NCBI GenBank assembly: GCA_902536205.1
Contig: CACAWM010000001.1
Coordinates: forward strand, 9,114-73,113
DNA length: 64,000 bases
DNA from: an uncultured Pelagibacteraceae bacterium
GTDB lineage: Bacteria; Pseudomonadota; Alphaproteobacteria; Pelagibacterales; Pelagibacteraceae
Direction: 5' to 3'
Positions 1 to 8,819 of this stretch are shown one piece after another (the stretch's first letter is position 1; each line of letters opens with the position of its first letter). The position numbers and the translations under genes were made by a program. Below the pieces are notes generated by a model, which was not told where the DNA came from, did not search any database, and worked only from the letters and a program-made list of their open reading frames with translations.

Positions 1-1
1 A

Positions 2-763
2 AGTTTTTTAATCACAGGGGATGAAGAAGGATTGGCAATAAATGGAACCAAAAAAGTTGTCGACTATTTAAAAAAAAAGAAAGAAAAAATAGATTTTTGC
101 ATCGTAGGTGAGCCTACAAATCCAAATAAACTTGGGGAGATGATTAAAATAGGTAGACGCGGCAGTATATCTGGAACAATAACGATTTCCGGTTCACAGG
201 GACATGTTGCTTACCCTCATCTTTCTAATAATCCAATAAATACAATGGTAAAAATTTGTAAAAAACTCAACGAGAAAAAATTGGATAATGGTAACAGAAA
301 TTTTCAACCTTCTAATTTAGAATTCACATCAATAAATGTGGATAATAAGGCTGCTAATGTTATTCCGGCATCGGCTAAAGCCCAGTTTAATATAAGGTTC
401 AATAATCTTCATACTTCTGGCAGTTTAAAGAAAAAAATTAATTCTGTAGTCAAAAGTTTAAGTAAAAAAAATAAATGTAAATTTAAAATAGATTTTCACG
501 TTAATGGTGAGTCTTTTCTAACAAAACCAAATAAAACCATCTATTTGGCTAAAAATATAATAAAAAAAGTTACTAAAATAACACCTGTATTTTCTACAAC
601 AGGTGGTACCTCAGATGCAAGATTTATAAGAAAAATTTCACCTTGTTTGGAATTTGGCTTAGTAAATAAAACTATGCATAAAATTGATGAATGTGTTTCA
701 TTAAAAGACTTAAAAAATTTAACAAAAATATATAAAAATATTCTTGAGGATTATTTTAAGTGA
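2..763 (+). CDS. dapE: Succinyl-diaminopimelate desuccinylase, 3' part (5' end outside window)
   Basis: This M20 metallopeptidase-family enzyme hydrolyses N-succinyl-LL-2,6-diaminopimelate in the lysine and peptidoglycan pathway. The reading frame is open from the first bases of the window, so the N-terminal third is missing; a TTG at 32 is internal and not a real start. The first visible residues contain GDEEG, which in DapE supplies the general-base and metal-bridging glutamates. The dimerisation (lid) domain follows, starting at about GEPTNPNKLGEMIKIGRRG. A TTGGTSDARF segment and a late HKIDECVS stretch with the family's final metal-ligand histidine come next. The last 4 bases overlap the GTG start of the SET-domain gene, so the two are probably co-transcribed. 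Confidence 0.95.
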   Translation, partial: SFLITGDEEGLAINGTKKVVDYLKKKKEKIDFCIVGEPTNPNKLGEMIKIGRRGSISGTITISGSQGHVAYPHLSNNPINTMVKICKKLNEKKLDNGNRNFQPSNLEFTSINVDNKAANVIPASAKAQFNIRFNNLHTSGSLKKKINSVVKSLSKKNKCKFKIDFHVNGESFLTKPNKTIYLAKNIIKKVTKITPVFSTTGGTSDARFIRKISPCLEFGLVNKTMHKIDECVSLKDLKNLTKIYKNILEDYFK

Positions 764-1233
764 AGCCATACAAAATTAGAAGGTCTAAAATAGATAATTT
801 AGGTCTTTATGCTACCAAAGATATTAAAAAGGGATTAAAAATAATTGAGTATAAAGGTAAAGTAATTACAAGAAAAGAAGCAGAACAAAACCCAAAATAC
901 GATAATGACAAAGCTATTTATCTTTTTAATTTAAATAAAAGATATGATTTAGATGGTGATTTTAAATTTAATACAGCTAGATTAATAAATCATTCATGTA
1001 ATCCAAATTGTGAAGTAACCGGAACAGGGCTTAAAGTTTGGGTGCACGCAATAAAAGATATTAAAAAAGGTGAGGAATTTTCATATGATTATGGATTTAG
1101 CTTTGATGAAGATTACAAAAACTATCCATGTCGATGTAAATCAAAAAATTGTTGTGGTTATATTGTGAGAGAGGGATCAAGATGGAGAATAAAAAAGAAG
1201 ATTAAATTAAATGGAAAAAACAAAAAATTATAA
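760..1233 (+). CDS. SET-domain protein-lysine methyltransferase (157 aa)
   Basis: Almost the whole protein is one SET domain. It has an N-terminal SKIDNLGLYA stretch, the cofactor/catalytic signature NHSCNPNC at residues 77-84, the tyrosine-containing YDYG at 109-112, and a post-SET cysteine cluster (Cys124, 126, 131, 132) that normally binds zinc. These are the hallmarks of SAM-dependent lysine methyltransferases, which are best known in eukaryotes but also occur in bacteria. The substrate cannot be read from the sequence; a ribosomal or DNA-associated protein is possible. The GTG start sits in a 4-base overlap with the dapE stop, and the 3' end overlaps the next gene by 23 bases. A short lysine-rich tail ends the protein. 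Confidence 0.88.
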   Translation: MKPYKIRRSKIDNLGLYATKDIKKGLKIIEYKGKVITRKEAEQNPKYDNDKAIYLFNLNKRYDLDGDFKFNTARLINHSCNPNCEVTGTGLKVWVHAIKDIKKGEEFSYDYGFSFDEDYKNYPCRCKSKNCCGYIVREGSRWRIKKKIKLNGKNKKL

Positions 1234-2518
1234 CATTTTTGTTTTTAGTTTCGTAACTTTAACAATAATTTCCTATTTCTTTGGATTTACAATTAATGAA
1301 AATTCTGCCGGAGGTGGTGAAGTAGACTTCAAAAATACTTGGAGAAATTTACAAACATTTAAGAATTATGATTTACTAAACGCTTTAAAACAGACCGCTG
1401 TTTTAGATATTGAGATCTTTAGAAGTAGTAGAATTCCAGGGGTATATGTTTTTCACAAATTTTTTAATCCATTTTTTCAAAATAAGGAAGAATTTAGATT
1501 AAGCGTATTTATATTTTCAATTCTTATTCCAATTTCTTTCTATTTTGCTTTAAGGCTTAGATTCAAAGAAACTGACAGATTATCATTATTATTGATTTCA
1601 AGCTTAATATTTCTCAGTCCGTATTTTAGAACAAGTGCCATATGGGGGAACGAAGAAAACTTTGGTTTACTAAGTCTAATTTTAAGTTATGTATTTTTCG
1701 AACTGTTTTTTGGTGAAAAAAAAAGATTAAAAAAATTTTTATATCTAAATTTATTAATTTTTATTAGTGCTATTTGTGTGTACTTTGATCAAAAATTAGT
1801 TTTTGTACCAGCCTTATGTTTTATAAAAATAATTTTTTCAAAAGAAAATAGTTTTATAAAAATTTATACTACATTATTTTATTCTTTATTAGCTTTACCA
1901 GTGCTTTATATTTTTAATCTATGGGGCGGGATAATGCCACCATACGATGGGGGTTCTCGTGTTGCTACGGGTAATAATCTTTATTTTCAGCATATCAATT
2001 ACTCTACAAGTATAATCGGTTTTTATTTACTACCCTTGCTACTATTAATCAAAGATTATTCAAAAAATTTAAAAAATTTATTTAGATATAAAGGATATAA
2101 ATTATTTCTTGTTTCTATTCTTATTTACTCAATTTATTTTATCTTTTTTTATGAAATAAATAGTGAAAGTTTTATTGGTAAAGGCATTTTTTATAAATTA
2201 AGCATTTTAATATTTGAAAATTTTATTCTTCAAAAAATATTTTTGTCAATAATATTTATTTTTTTAGGAACTTTAATTTACTTTTATTCTAATATTAAAC
2301 TCAATAATAAAGTAATATTTATTTTTTTAATAATAAGCTCTATTTTTTATAGTCCAGTTCTACAAGAGTACTTTGACCCACTAATATTAATTCTCTTTTT
2401 TACCTTTTTAGATTTAAATATAAAAGTATTAAAACAAAAAATTATTTTTGTATCTTTATTTTTTTCTTGTATTTTTATTTTTAGTTTTTTCTACTATAGA
2501 TATTATATTTTTGGTTAA
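1211..2518 (+). CDS. Polytopic membrane protein, possible GT-C type glycosyltransferase
   Basis: The 435-residue protein is very hydrophobic. I count roughly ten membrane segments separated by short basic loops. After the first helix lies a soluble loop of about 60 residues with acidic residues (GGGEVDF, then a DIEIFR stretch), and a GNEENFG motif lies between later helices. A first periplasmic loop with acidic residues followed by many helices is the usual layout of polyprenyl-phosphate-sugar-dependent GT-C enzymes, and the next gene on the opposite strand encodes a polyprenyl-phosphate-type GT2. The function is therefore inferred from topology and context, and I do not recognise a specific family. 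It overlaps the SET gene by 23 bases and ends 2 bases from the convergent GT2. Confidence 0.6.
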   Translation: MEKTKNYNIFVFSFVTLTIISYFFGFTINENSAGGGEVDFKNTWRNLQTFKNYDLLNALKQTAVLDIEIFRSSRIPGVYVFHKFFNPFFQNKEEFRLSVFIFSILIPISFYFALRLRFKETDRLSLLLISSLIFLSPYFRTSAIWGNEENFGLLSLILSYVFFELFFGEKKRLKKFLYLNLLIFISAICVYFDQKLVFVPALCFIKIIFSKENSFIKIYTTLFYSLLALPVLYIFNLWGGIMPPYDGGSRVATGNNLYFQHINYSTSIIGFYLLPLLLLIKDYSKNLKNLFRYKGYKLFLVSILIYSIYFIFFYEINSESFIGKGIFYKLSILIFENFILQKIFLSIIFIFLGTLIYFYSNIKLNNKVIFIFLIISSIFYSPVLQEYFDPLILILFFTFLDLNIKVLKQKIIFVSLFFSCIFIFSFFYYRYYIFG

Positions 2519-2520
2519 TC

Positions 2521-3246
2521 TTATAAATATTTTAACCTTATTTTTATTATTCCAAACAACATTTTTATTGGATCAAAGAATACATTAAGTTTGCTCCCCG
2601 ATACATGACTCCAATGTACTGGTAGCTCGATTATTTTAAAATTTTTATTTTTAGCTAAAGTCACAATTTCAATATCGTGTTCAAAACCATTAGTTTTAAG
2701 ATTCTTAAAAATATATTTCGCAACACTTTTTTCATATAATTTAAATCCACATTGAGAGTCTTTAAGATCGATACCAAAAAATAATAAAGTAAATAATCTA
2801 AAAAAGTAACCTAAAAATTTTCTATAAAATTTAGATTTTACTACAGAATTTTTTAACTCTCGTGATCCGAAATATATTTTATGTTTGCTAACAATTAGTT
2901 TTTTTCTTTCCCAAATAATAATTTGGTCTAAATCAACTGATAAATCTATATCCGATGTGAGTATCCAGGTGCAATTTGATTTAAGCACACCTTTTTTTAC
3001 TGCAGCTCCTTTGCCTTCATTAGCTCCCAAATCAAATAATCTATATTTTATATTTTTTTTATTTTCTTTTTTTATAAATTTATTAATTATTTGAGGGCTT
3101 TCATCTGTACTGCCATCATTTACAAAATTTACTTCAATCTTTTTGAATTTACTCCTATCTATGAACTTTTTAATTTTTTTAAGACTTACGTTAACTCTTT
3201 TAGCTTCATTAAAAAAAGGAATAACTATTGATAAAGATTTGATCAT
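2521..3246 (-). CDS. Family 2 glycosyltransferase, dolichyl/polyprenyl-phosphate sugar synthase type
   Basis: This 241-residue GT-A fold enzyme has the family 2 start SIVIPFFNEA, the nucleotide-binding NDGSTD at 43-48, the metal/nucleotide site DID at 99-101 preceded by GANEGKGAAVKKG, and the DSQCGFKLY segment typical of ALG5/DPM1-like enzymes. Such enzymes move a hexose from a nucleotide sugar to a polyprenyl phosphate at the cytoplasmic membrane face. Unlike GtrB or ArnC it lacks C-terminal transmembrane helices. Its convergent neighbour is a polytopic GT-C-like protein, which could be the enzyme that uses the lipid-linked sugar. The donor sugar is unknown. Confidence 0.85.
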   Translation of the reverse strand: MIKSLSIVIPFFNEAKRVNVSLKKIKKFIDRSKFKKIEVNFVNDGSTDESPQIINKFIKKENKKNIKYRLFDLGANEGKGAAVKKGVLKSNCTWILTSDIDLSVDLDQIIIWERKKLIVSKHKIYFGSRELKNSVVKSKFYRKFLGYFFRLFTLLFFGIDLKDSQCGFKLYEKSVAKYIFKNLKTNGFEHDIEIVTLAKNKNFKIIELPVHWSHVSGSKLNVFFDPIKMLFGIIKIRLKYL

Positions 3247-3304
3247 TTAATTGATTAGATATAATTAATGCATTAAATTCAAATTTAAAATATTCTACAT
3301 ATTT

Positions 3305-3943
3305 ATGATAAATTTTATTTTAAAATATCCTTTGTTATATAGATTTTACCAAAAAACAGTAAGGTCACAATATAGTGAATATGACTTTTTTAAATTTATT
3401 TTTTTAAATTTAAAGGAAAAAAAATTAAGAGTTCTAGATCTTTGTTGTGGAGATAGTTTTATTTTAAACTATATAAACCAATATATTGATGATTACTATG
3501 GAATTGATTTTAGTGACAAATATTTAAATTTCTCAAAAAAAAAATGGGGAAAATTCAAATTCAAAAAACTTAACTTAAATAACATAGATTATCTAAAAGA
3601 AATCAAAGATTTTAATCCAAATTTTATATTCGTTAATGGCGCTCTTCATCATTTAGATGACTTAACAGTTAAAAATATCAATAAATTGTCAGACATATTT
3701 TCTAATAGTTATTTCCTTTCTGTTGATCCAGTTAAATCAAACAATAAAATTTTCAATAGGTTAATGATTAAATTTGATAGAGGTAAGTTCATTAGAAATA
3801 AAGATGAATATTCAAATTTAATGAGATCAAGTAAAAATACAATTTTGGATGATTTTTATAAAATGAGTTTTAAACAAATCCTACATTACAGGAATTTTGA
3901 ACTTAATGACTTTTATGTTAAATGGAAAAATTCAATAGACTAA
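3305..3943 (+). CDS. Class I SAM-dependent methyltransferase
   Basis: The 212-residue protein shows a class I methyltransferase fold. The glycine-rich motif I is VLDLCCGD at residues 43-50, with YGIDFS as the acidic end of strand 2, and NGALHHLDD resembles the motif IV region of small-molecule methyltransferases. The substrate is not evident. It overlaps the following family 2 glycosyltransferase by 22 bases, so translation of the two is probably coupled and a role in modifying a sugar or lipid in the same glycan pathway is plausible. It is divergent from the GT2 at 2521, with only 58 bases between them. Confidence 0.78.
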   Translation: MINFILKYPLLYRFYQKTVRSQYSEYDFFKFIFLNLKEKKLRVLDLCCGDSFILNYINQYIDDYYGIDFSDKYLNFSKKKWGKFKFKKLNLNNIDYLKEIKDFNPNFIFVNGALHHLDDLTVKNINKLSDIFSNSYFLSVDPVKSNNKIFNRLMIKFDRGKFIRNKDEYSNLMRSSKNTILDDFYKMSFKQILHYRNFELNDFYVKWKNSID

Positions 3944-4710
3944 AATTATCAAAGAAAAAAATTGCTATTATACTGCCAAATTATAATAGCTCGAAATTTA
4001 TAAATAATACTATTAGATCAATTATAAATCAAACTTATAAACATTGGGAGCTAATAATAGTTGATGACGCTTCTGATAAAAAAACAAAAAAGGTTCTTAA
4101 AAATTTTGAAAAAAAGAAAAAAATTAAAATATTTTATTTAAAAAAAAATAAAGGAGCTGCATATTGTAGAAATTTAGGTGTTAGAAAATCTAAATCAGAT
4201 TATTTAGCTTTCATTGACTCTGACGATTATTGGAAAAAAAATAAGCTTAAATCACAATTGTTTTTTATGATAAAGAATAAGCTGAAATTTAGTTATACAA
4301 ATTATTATGTTTTTTATGAGAAAAATAAAAAAATGAAAAAAATCTACTGTCCTAATAAATTTTCATACAACGAGTTTATTAAAAATACGTCAATTGGCAC
4401 AAGTACTGTAATGGTAGAAAGAAACCTCGTAAAAAATTTCAAATTTTCAAATACAAAAATATGTGAAGATTATCATTATAAGTGTTTAATATTAAAAAAA
4501 ATCGTTAATGGTTTCTGTCTTAAGAATTTTTTGACAGTTTATAGGGTGCATAATGACTCATTGCAAAACAGCAACGTAAGAAATATTTTTTGGATGTGGA
4601 AGATTAATAGAGATTATAATAAACTAAGTTTTTTTGAAAACTTTATTTCACTACTTTTTATTTCAATAAATTCTTTAAAAAAATACGGTGGAAAAAATAT
4701 TTTAAGTTAA
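3922..4710 (+). CDS. Family 2 glycosyltransferase (262 aa)
   Basis: A GT-A domain fills the N-terminal half. It has IAIILPNYNSS, the nucleotide-binding VDDAS at 48-52, a GAAYCRNLG helix and the metal-binding DSDD at 99-102. The arrangement matches the WcaA/SpsA-like enzymes that extend surface polysaccharide chains. The C-terminal part carries the E-D-Y-H acceptor-side pattern (CEDYHY) common in this family. Donor and acceptor cannot be deduced. The 5' end overlaps the methyltransferase gene by 22 bases, and the 3' end overlaps the convergent truA by 4 bases. Confidence 0.87.
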   Translation: MEKFNRLKLSKKKIAIILPNYNSSKFINNTIRSIINQTYKHWELIIVDDASDKKTKKVLKNFEKKKKIKIFYLKKNKGAAYCRNLGVRKSKSDYLAFIDSDDYWKKNKLKSQLFFMIKNKLKFSYTNYYVFYEKNKKMKKIYCPNKFSYNEFIKNTSIGTSTVMVERNLVKNFKFSNTKICEDYHYKCLILKKIVNGFCLKNFLTVYRVHNDSLQNSNVRNIFWMWKINRDYNKLSFFENFISLLFISINSLKKYGGKNILS

Positions 4711-5447
4711 TATTCTATATTTGAAAGATAAAGTCCTTGTGCTGGAGCTGGTGGAGCACAATTATCTCTTTTTTTAGACTGAAAAGCATTTTTGAAGTCT
4801 GCAAGACTCCATTTATGTGTAGATAAATATTTTAAACTACCAACTATCGATCTTACCTGATTTTGTAAAAAAGATTTTGAGGTTATTTTTATTCTAATAA
4901 AATCTTTATTTTTACTTATTTTGATTTTTCTTATTTTTTTAATTGGAGTTTTAGCCGAACAAGAAGAGGCTCGAAATGTGGAAAAGTCGTGGGTTCCCTT
5001 CAATATTAATGCGCCTTTTTTCATAAGTTTTAAATCAATTTTTTTTTTTACGTGCCAGGCTTTATTTTGATTTATTGACAAAGTTCCAAGTCTGTTAATA
5101 ATTAAATATTCGTATGTTCGAAGCTTAGCGTCATATCTAGCATGAAAATTTTCATTTTTTTTGGTTATATCTAAAATTGAGATCATCTTATTTTTTAAAA
5201 AAAAATTTACTGAGTCTAAAAATTTTTTTTTATTTTCAACTTTATTTTTAATTTTAAAATGAGCAAACTGAGAGAGAGCATGGACACCTTTGTCTGTTCT
5301 TCCTGCGCCAATGATTTTAATTTTTATTTTAAAAATTTTTTTTAAGGCTGTTTCTATGCTTTGCTGTACTGACTTTCCATTTTTTTGACTTTGCCATCCT
5401 ACATAATTTGTTCCGTCATACTCAATTTTAATAAGATAGTTATACAT
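4707..5447 (-). CDS. truA: tRNA pseudouridine(38-40) synthase
   Basis: TruA converts uridines 38-40 of the tRNA anticodon arm to pseudouridine. The protein has the usual length (246 aa). The catalytic aspartate is Asp52 in the family signature GAGRTDKGVHALSQ (47-60). The N-terminal YDGTNYVGWQSQ and the C-terminal FLQNQVRSIVGSL and NCAPPAPAQGLYL blocks are also typical. It is the last gene of a minus-strand fmt-truA pair with no gap between them. In many alphaproteobacteria def-fmt-truA lies directly beside dapE; here surface-glycan genes separate them. Confidence 0.97.
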   Translation of the reverse strand: MYNYLIKIEYDGTNYVGWQSQKNGKSVQQSIETALKKIFKIKIKIIGAGRTDKGVHALSQFAHFKIKNKVENKKKFLDSVNFFLKNKMISILDITKKNENFHARYDAKLRTYEYLIINRLGTLSINQNKAWHVKKKIDLKLMKKGALILKGTHDFSTFRASSCSAKTPIKKIRKIKISKNKDFIRIKITSKSFLQNQVRSIVGSLKYLSTHKWSLADFKNAFQSKKRDNCAPPAPAQGLYLSNIEY

Positions 5448-6368
5448 TTAATCGACTTTTTGGCCAATTTCTATTTTATTACCCCTTAAAAAATCTTCAG
5501 CCTTCATAATTTTTTTTCCCTCTCTTTTAAGCTTCAAAATTTGAATTGAATTTTCTGAACATGCAATTGTGAACTTACCATCAATTATAAAACCAGGCTT
5601 ACCAGAATTTTTTGACTCTATTGCTTCGACAATTTTAATTCTTGAGCCTAAAAAATAAAACCAGCATCCTGGGTTTGGGTAAAATGCGTTAATTTTAGCA
5701 ATAATTTTTTTTGCTTCTTCATTCCAATTTATTTTAGTCTCAGTCTTTTGAATTTTTTTTGCGTAGGTTGCAACAGACTTATTTTGCTCAATAAAATTTG
5801 CCTTATTTTTTTCTATTAATTCAAGTGCTTTTAGTATGAGTCCACCCCCTAATTTTGACATCTTTTCACTTAAAACTTTGTAGTTAGTATCTTTAAAAAT
5901 ATCAATTTTAGACTTTAATAGAACTGGTCCAGCATCTAATTCCGATACTATTTTCATGATAGATATTCCAGTTTCTTTATCCATATTCATAATAGCTCTT
6001 TGTATCGGAGCAGCACCTCTCCACCTAGGTAATAAAGATGCGTGAACATTAATGAAAAGAATATTATCAATATTTAACATTTCAGTTGGTATAATTTTAC
6101 CATAAGCTACTACTACAACCACATCTGGATTAAGTTTTTTTATATGAATAATTTCCTCACTTGCTTCAAGTGCAGTTGGGCACCTTACTTTTAAATTTAA
6201 TTTTTCGGAATAATTATGAACATTTGAGTAGTTAATTTTTTGCCCTCTTCCGCTTTTTGTTGGTGGTTGAGTATAAACCTCTAAGATTTTGTGATCAGAA
6301 AAATGAATTGCTTGTAGTATCGGAACTGCAAAATCTGGTGTCCCCATAAAAATAATTTTTAAAGCCAT
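5448..6368 (-). CDS. fmt: Methionyl-tRNA formyltransferase
   Basis: Fmt formylates initiator Met-tRNA using 10-formyltetrahydrofolate. The 306-residue length is normal. The N-terminal formyltransferase domain starts IIFMGTPDFAVPIL and contains the active-site segment HASLLPRWRGAAPIQ with the catalytic-region His and Arg, followed by SELDAGPVL. A C-terminal OB-like tRNA-binding domain (about 205-300) follows. It lies between def and truA on the minus strand, 5 bases downstream of def and abutting truA, so formylation and deformylation enzymes are encoded together. Confidence 0.97.
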   Translation of the reverse strand: MALKIIFMGTPDFAVPILQAIHFSDHKILEVYTQPPTKSGRGQKINYSNVHNYSEKLNLKVRCPTALEASEEIIHIKKLNPDVVVVVAYGKIIPTEMLNIDNILFINVHASLLPRWRGAAPIQRAIMNMDKETGISIMKIVSELDAGPVLLKSKIDIFKDTNYKVLSEKMSKLGGGLILKALELIEKNKANFIEQNKSVATYAKKIQKTETKINWNEEAKKIIAKINAFYPNPGCWFYFLGSRIKIVEAIESKNSGKPGFIIDGKFTIACSENSIQILKLKREGKKIMKAEDFLRGNKIEIGQKVD

Positions 6369-6373
6369 TTATC

Positions 6374-6898
6374 TTATAAAATAATTTTATTGAGTTCTTT
6401 TTTTTGCTTTGTCAATTTTTTTACAATCATATCTTTTTTTAATTTTGACAAGTAATCAATAAATAATACTCCATTTAAATGATCGACCTCGTGTTGTATG
6501 CAGGTCGCCAGAAGTCCATTTGCTTTAAGTTCTTTTTCTTTACCGTTATAATCGATAAATTTAATTTGACACTCAGCGGGTCTTTCAATTTCTGCGAAGT
6601 GACCTGGCAAAGAAAGACATCCTTCTTCATAAACTGATGTTTTTTTTGACAAAGAAATTATTTCAGGATTAATTAAAAAAAGGGGATTTTTTTTTTCTTT
6701 ACCTTTGGAAATATCAAGTACAATTAACCTTTTTAAAATACCTACTTGAACTGCTGCTAGACCGATGCCTGGAGCAGTATACATAGTTTGCAACATGTCA
6801 TCTAGTAAGGCTCTGAGCTCATCATCGACTTTTTCTAGCATTTCACTTTTTTTTCTTAAGATAGGATCTGGTTCGATAACAATTTTTCTTTGAGCCAT
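6374..6898 (-). CDS. def: Peptide deformylase
   Basis: Def removes the formyl group from nascent polypeptides. All three family motifs are present: GIGLAAVQVG (motif 1), EGCLSLPG with the metal-binding cysteine (motif 2), and QHEVDHLNG with the HExxH-type catalytic glutamate and two metal-ligand histidines (motif 3). At 174 residues it is a normal-length type I enzyme. It is the first of the def-fmt-truA group; the secreted protein gene upstream ends 17 bases before its start, so it may belong to a longer operon. Confidence 0.97.
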   Translation of the reverse strand: MAQRKIVIEPDPILRKKSEMLEKVDDELRALLDDMLQTMYTAPGIGLAAVQVGILKRLIVLDISKGKEKKNPLFLINPEIISLSKKTSVYEEGCLSLPGHFAEIERPAECQIKFIDYNGKEKELKANGLLATCIQHEVDHLNGVLFIDYLSKLKKDMIVKKLTKQKKELNKIIL

Positions 6899-6915
6899 TA
6901 TTAATTATATTTTAA

Positions 6916-8649
6916 TTAAATTCTTTTGGGTAGAGCTGAATTCAAGACTTTATTTCTTATTGTAACCAGGTCCATTTTATTCAAAAGGTTTGTGATAAAA
7001 TATATGGTTTCTGGATCAAGTTGATGTGGATCATCTTCTCCAATTATTTCTACTATCTTTAGAGCTAAAAAACCTTTCTGGTCATTATCTATTAATTTTA
7101 ATAAATTTTTTGGTATGTCAAATTTGTTTGCTAATTCCTCGTATTTAAAATTGGGGGGTAATATAAAACCATCTTTTAACAATGCATCAGCTAATGCTAG
7201 GTCTTTTGCTGATATAAAGTATTTTTTGTTTTTTGAAATTTTTTTAAAAATCTTATCAATATCTTTTTGTACTTTTTTCTTATTTTCCCCTTCAATAAAA
7301 TATTTTAATATTTTTGATTGGTGTAAAACTTTATCATTATACTTTACTTTACCTAAGAGAAGATCTTCTTCTTCAACTATTCTGGAAGCTGCATCCTCTT
7401 GATATTCTTTCGGTAGATTTTCAATATCCATTTTTTGAATTTGATCGCTTAAAAATTTTGGATAAATTTTGACTAAATCATCTTTTTTGAATAAGTCTTC
7501 TAAAATTAGTAAGTATTCTAATTTTGATTTATCATCATCAGATAATAAATATTTTTGATAAATAATCGCTCTTGCATCACTGTTATCTAAACTCTGGTAG
7601 TTATCTTTGGCGCTTAAAAGCATATTCAAATTAAAAGGTATTTTTCTATAAATTTCGAAAATTTTCTTTTTGTCTAACTGACCATCATTTGCAGCTAATT
7701 CTAATTCTTTTATCTTATCTTTGTCAGATGCATCATCAAGTTTTATTAAATTAGCAGCATTTAAATATTTCCATATTTCTGGCTTTGTTTTTTTTGTTGG
7801 TTCATATTTAAAATCAGAGATTGTTATGCTTGATAAATAAAAATTTAGAAGGTTTTTTTCGTTTATTTTGTTATCAGTTTTGTCTGAGACGCCTAAAATA
7901 AAATTAATTTTATCATCATAGAATTTACTTGATTGTTTTTGTTCTCTAAGTAAATCTAATAAAAGTTGTGCCTCTGCTTTTTTATCATTAAATACTAAAC
8001 AGTAAATTTTAAATTTTTCCAAATAAGAGTCTTTAATTTTTGCATCAATAAATTCAATTTTTTCACATCCTGCTTTTATATTTGCGCCTTCAATATTTTT
8101 ATCTACGAGATATTGAACTGCTTTACTTTTACTGTCAAATTGTTCATTCTTCTCTAAAAAACTTTCCAGTAAATCCGTTTTATTATTTTGTATTAACCAA
8201 TTTATTTTTAAATCTACAAATTCTTTTTCCGACATTCCCTCTGGAGGATAAGAAAATGAAAATAATATTGACTCTAAAATCTCATTAGAAGATCTTGAAA
8301 GTTTAATTTTATAAAGTCTTTTTAAACTAGATCTTAAATCTTCAGCTTTTGTTGTGGACCACATATTTAAATTAAAATTAAAGTTTGCAGGTTCATAAAT
8401 ACCATATACTTTTGGACCACTAGACTGAATTGGTGAACCCTCTTCAATTTTAATTTTTTTTAAAGTTTCTATAGTTTGGCTTGTTTTTGGTTTATCCTGA
8501 TTTTTTTTTTTCTGAATTTCCTTATCAGATGAGCTTATTGGTATTTCTGATTTATTTTTCCAAATATCGATTTTATCTTCACAAAAAAGAGGTGAATAAA
8601 AAAAGAAGATTAATAAACCTAAAAGATAATTAAAGTTTTTTAATCTCAT
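6916..8649 (-). CDS. Large secreted protein of unknown function (577 aa)
   Basis: No family is recognised. The N-terminus is a plausible signal peptide: a short basic start (MRLKNFN), a hydrophobic core (LLGLLIFFF) and a polar stretch after SPLFCED. The rest is hydrophilic, rich in Lys, Asp and Leu, and looks largely alpha-helical with runs of leucines at helical spacing, so an alpha-solenoid or TPR-like periplasmic protein is possible but unproven. I chose the ATG at 8649 over an in-frame TTG 12 bases upstream because it gives a cleaner signal peptide. The start lies inside the end of the 59-residue membrane-protein gene (20-base overlap), implying translational coupling. It precedes def. 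Confidence 0.72.
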   Translation of the reverse strand: MRLKNFNYLLGLLIFFFYSPLFCEDKIDIWKNKSEIPISSSDKEIQKKKNQDKPKTSQTIETLKKIKIEEGSPIQSSGPKVYGIYEPANFNFNLNMWSTTKAEDLRSSLKRLYKIKLSRSSNEILESILFSFSYPPEGMSEKEFVDLKINWLIQNNKTDLLESFLEKNEQFDSKSKAVQYLVDKNIEGANIKAGCEKIEFIDAKIKDSYLEKFKIYCLVFNDKKAEAQLLLDLLREQKQSSKFYDDKINFILGVSDKTDNKINEKNLLNFYLSSITISDFKYEPTKKTKPEIWKYLNAANLIKLDDASDKDKIKELELAANDGQLDKKKIFEIYRKIPFNLNMLLSAKDNYQSLDNSDARAIIYQKYLLSDDDKSKLEYLLILEDLFKKDDLVKIYPKFLSDQIQKMDIENLPKEYQEDAASRIVEEEDLLLGKVKYNDKVLHQSKILKYFIEGENKKKVQKDIDKIFKKISKNKKYFISAKDLALADALLKDGFILPPNFKYEELANKFDIPKNLLKLIDNDQKGFLALKIVEIIGEDDPHQLDPETIYFITNLLNKMDLVTIRNKVLNSALPKRI

Positions 8650-8809
8650 CAGTAACGTCAATTTGATATTTTTTTTCTGGGCTAGGAAAAGATATTTTTT
8701 CTATTAAAAAAATTGCTAGGATGAAAACAACCATAACTAATAATAATTTAAATAAAATTTTAACTACTGAACTTCCTAAACTTTTTTGTCTGTTGTATTT
8801 AAGTTGCAT
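8630..8809 (-). CDS. Small single-pass membrane protein (59 aa)
   Basis: A short minus-strand gene starts with ATG at 8809 and ends with TAA at 8630. The product has a basic N-terminus (MQLKYNRQKS), a single hydrophobic helix of about 20 residues (approximately residues 17-37, VVKILFKLLLVMVVFILAI) and a short charged tail (about 22 residues, ending DVTDEIKKL). The N-in, C-out topology follows from the positive-inside rule. It overlaps the start of the large secreted protein by 20 bases, so the two are likely translated together and may act as a pair at the membrane. No family is recognised. It is divergent from aroK. Confidence 0.7.
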   Translation of the reverse strand: MQLKYNRQKSLGSSVVKILFKLLLVMVVFILAIFLIEKISFPSPEKKYQIDVTDEIKKL

Positions 8810-8819
8810 ACTATAAGAA

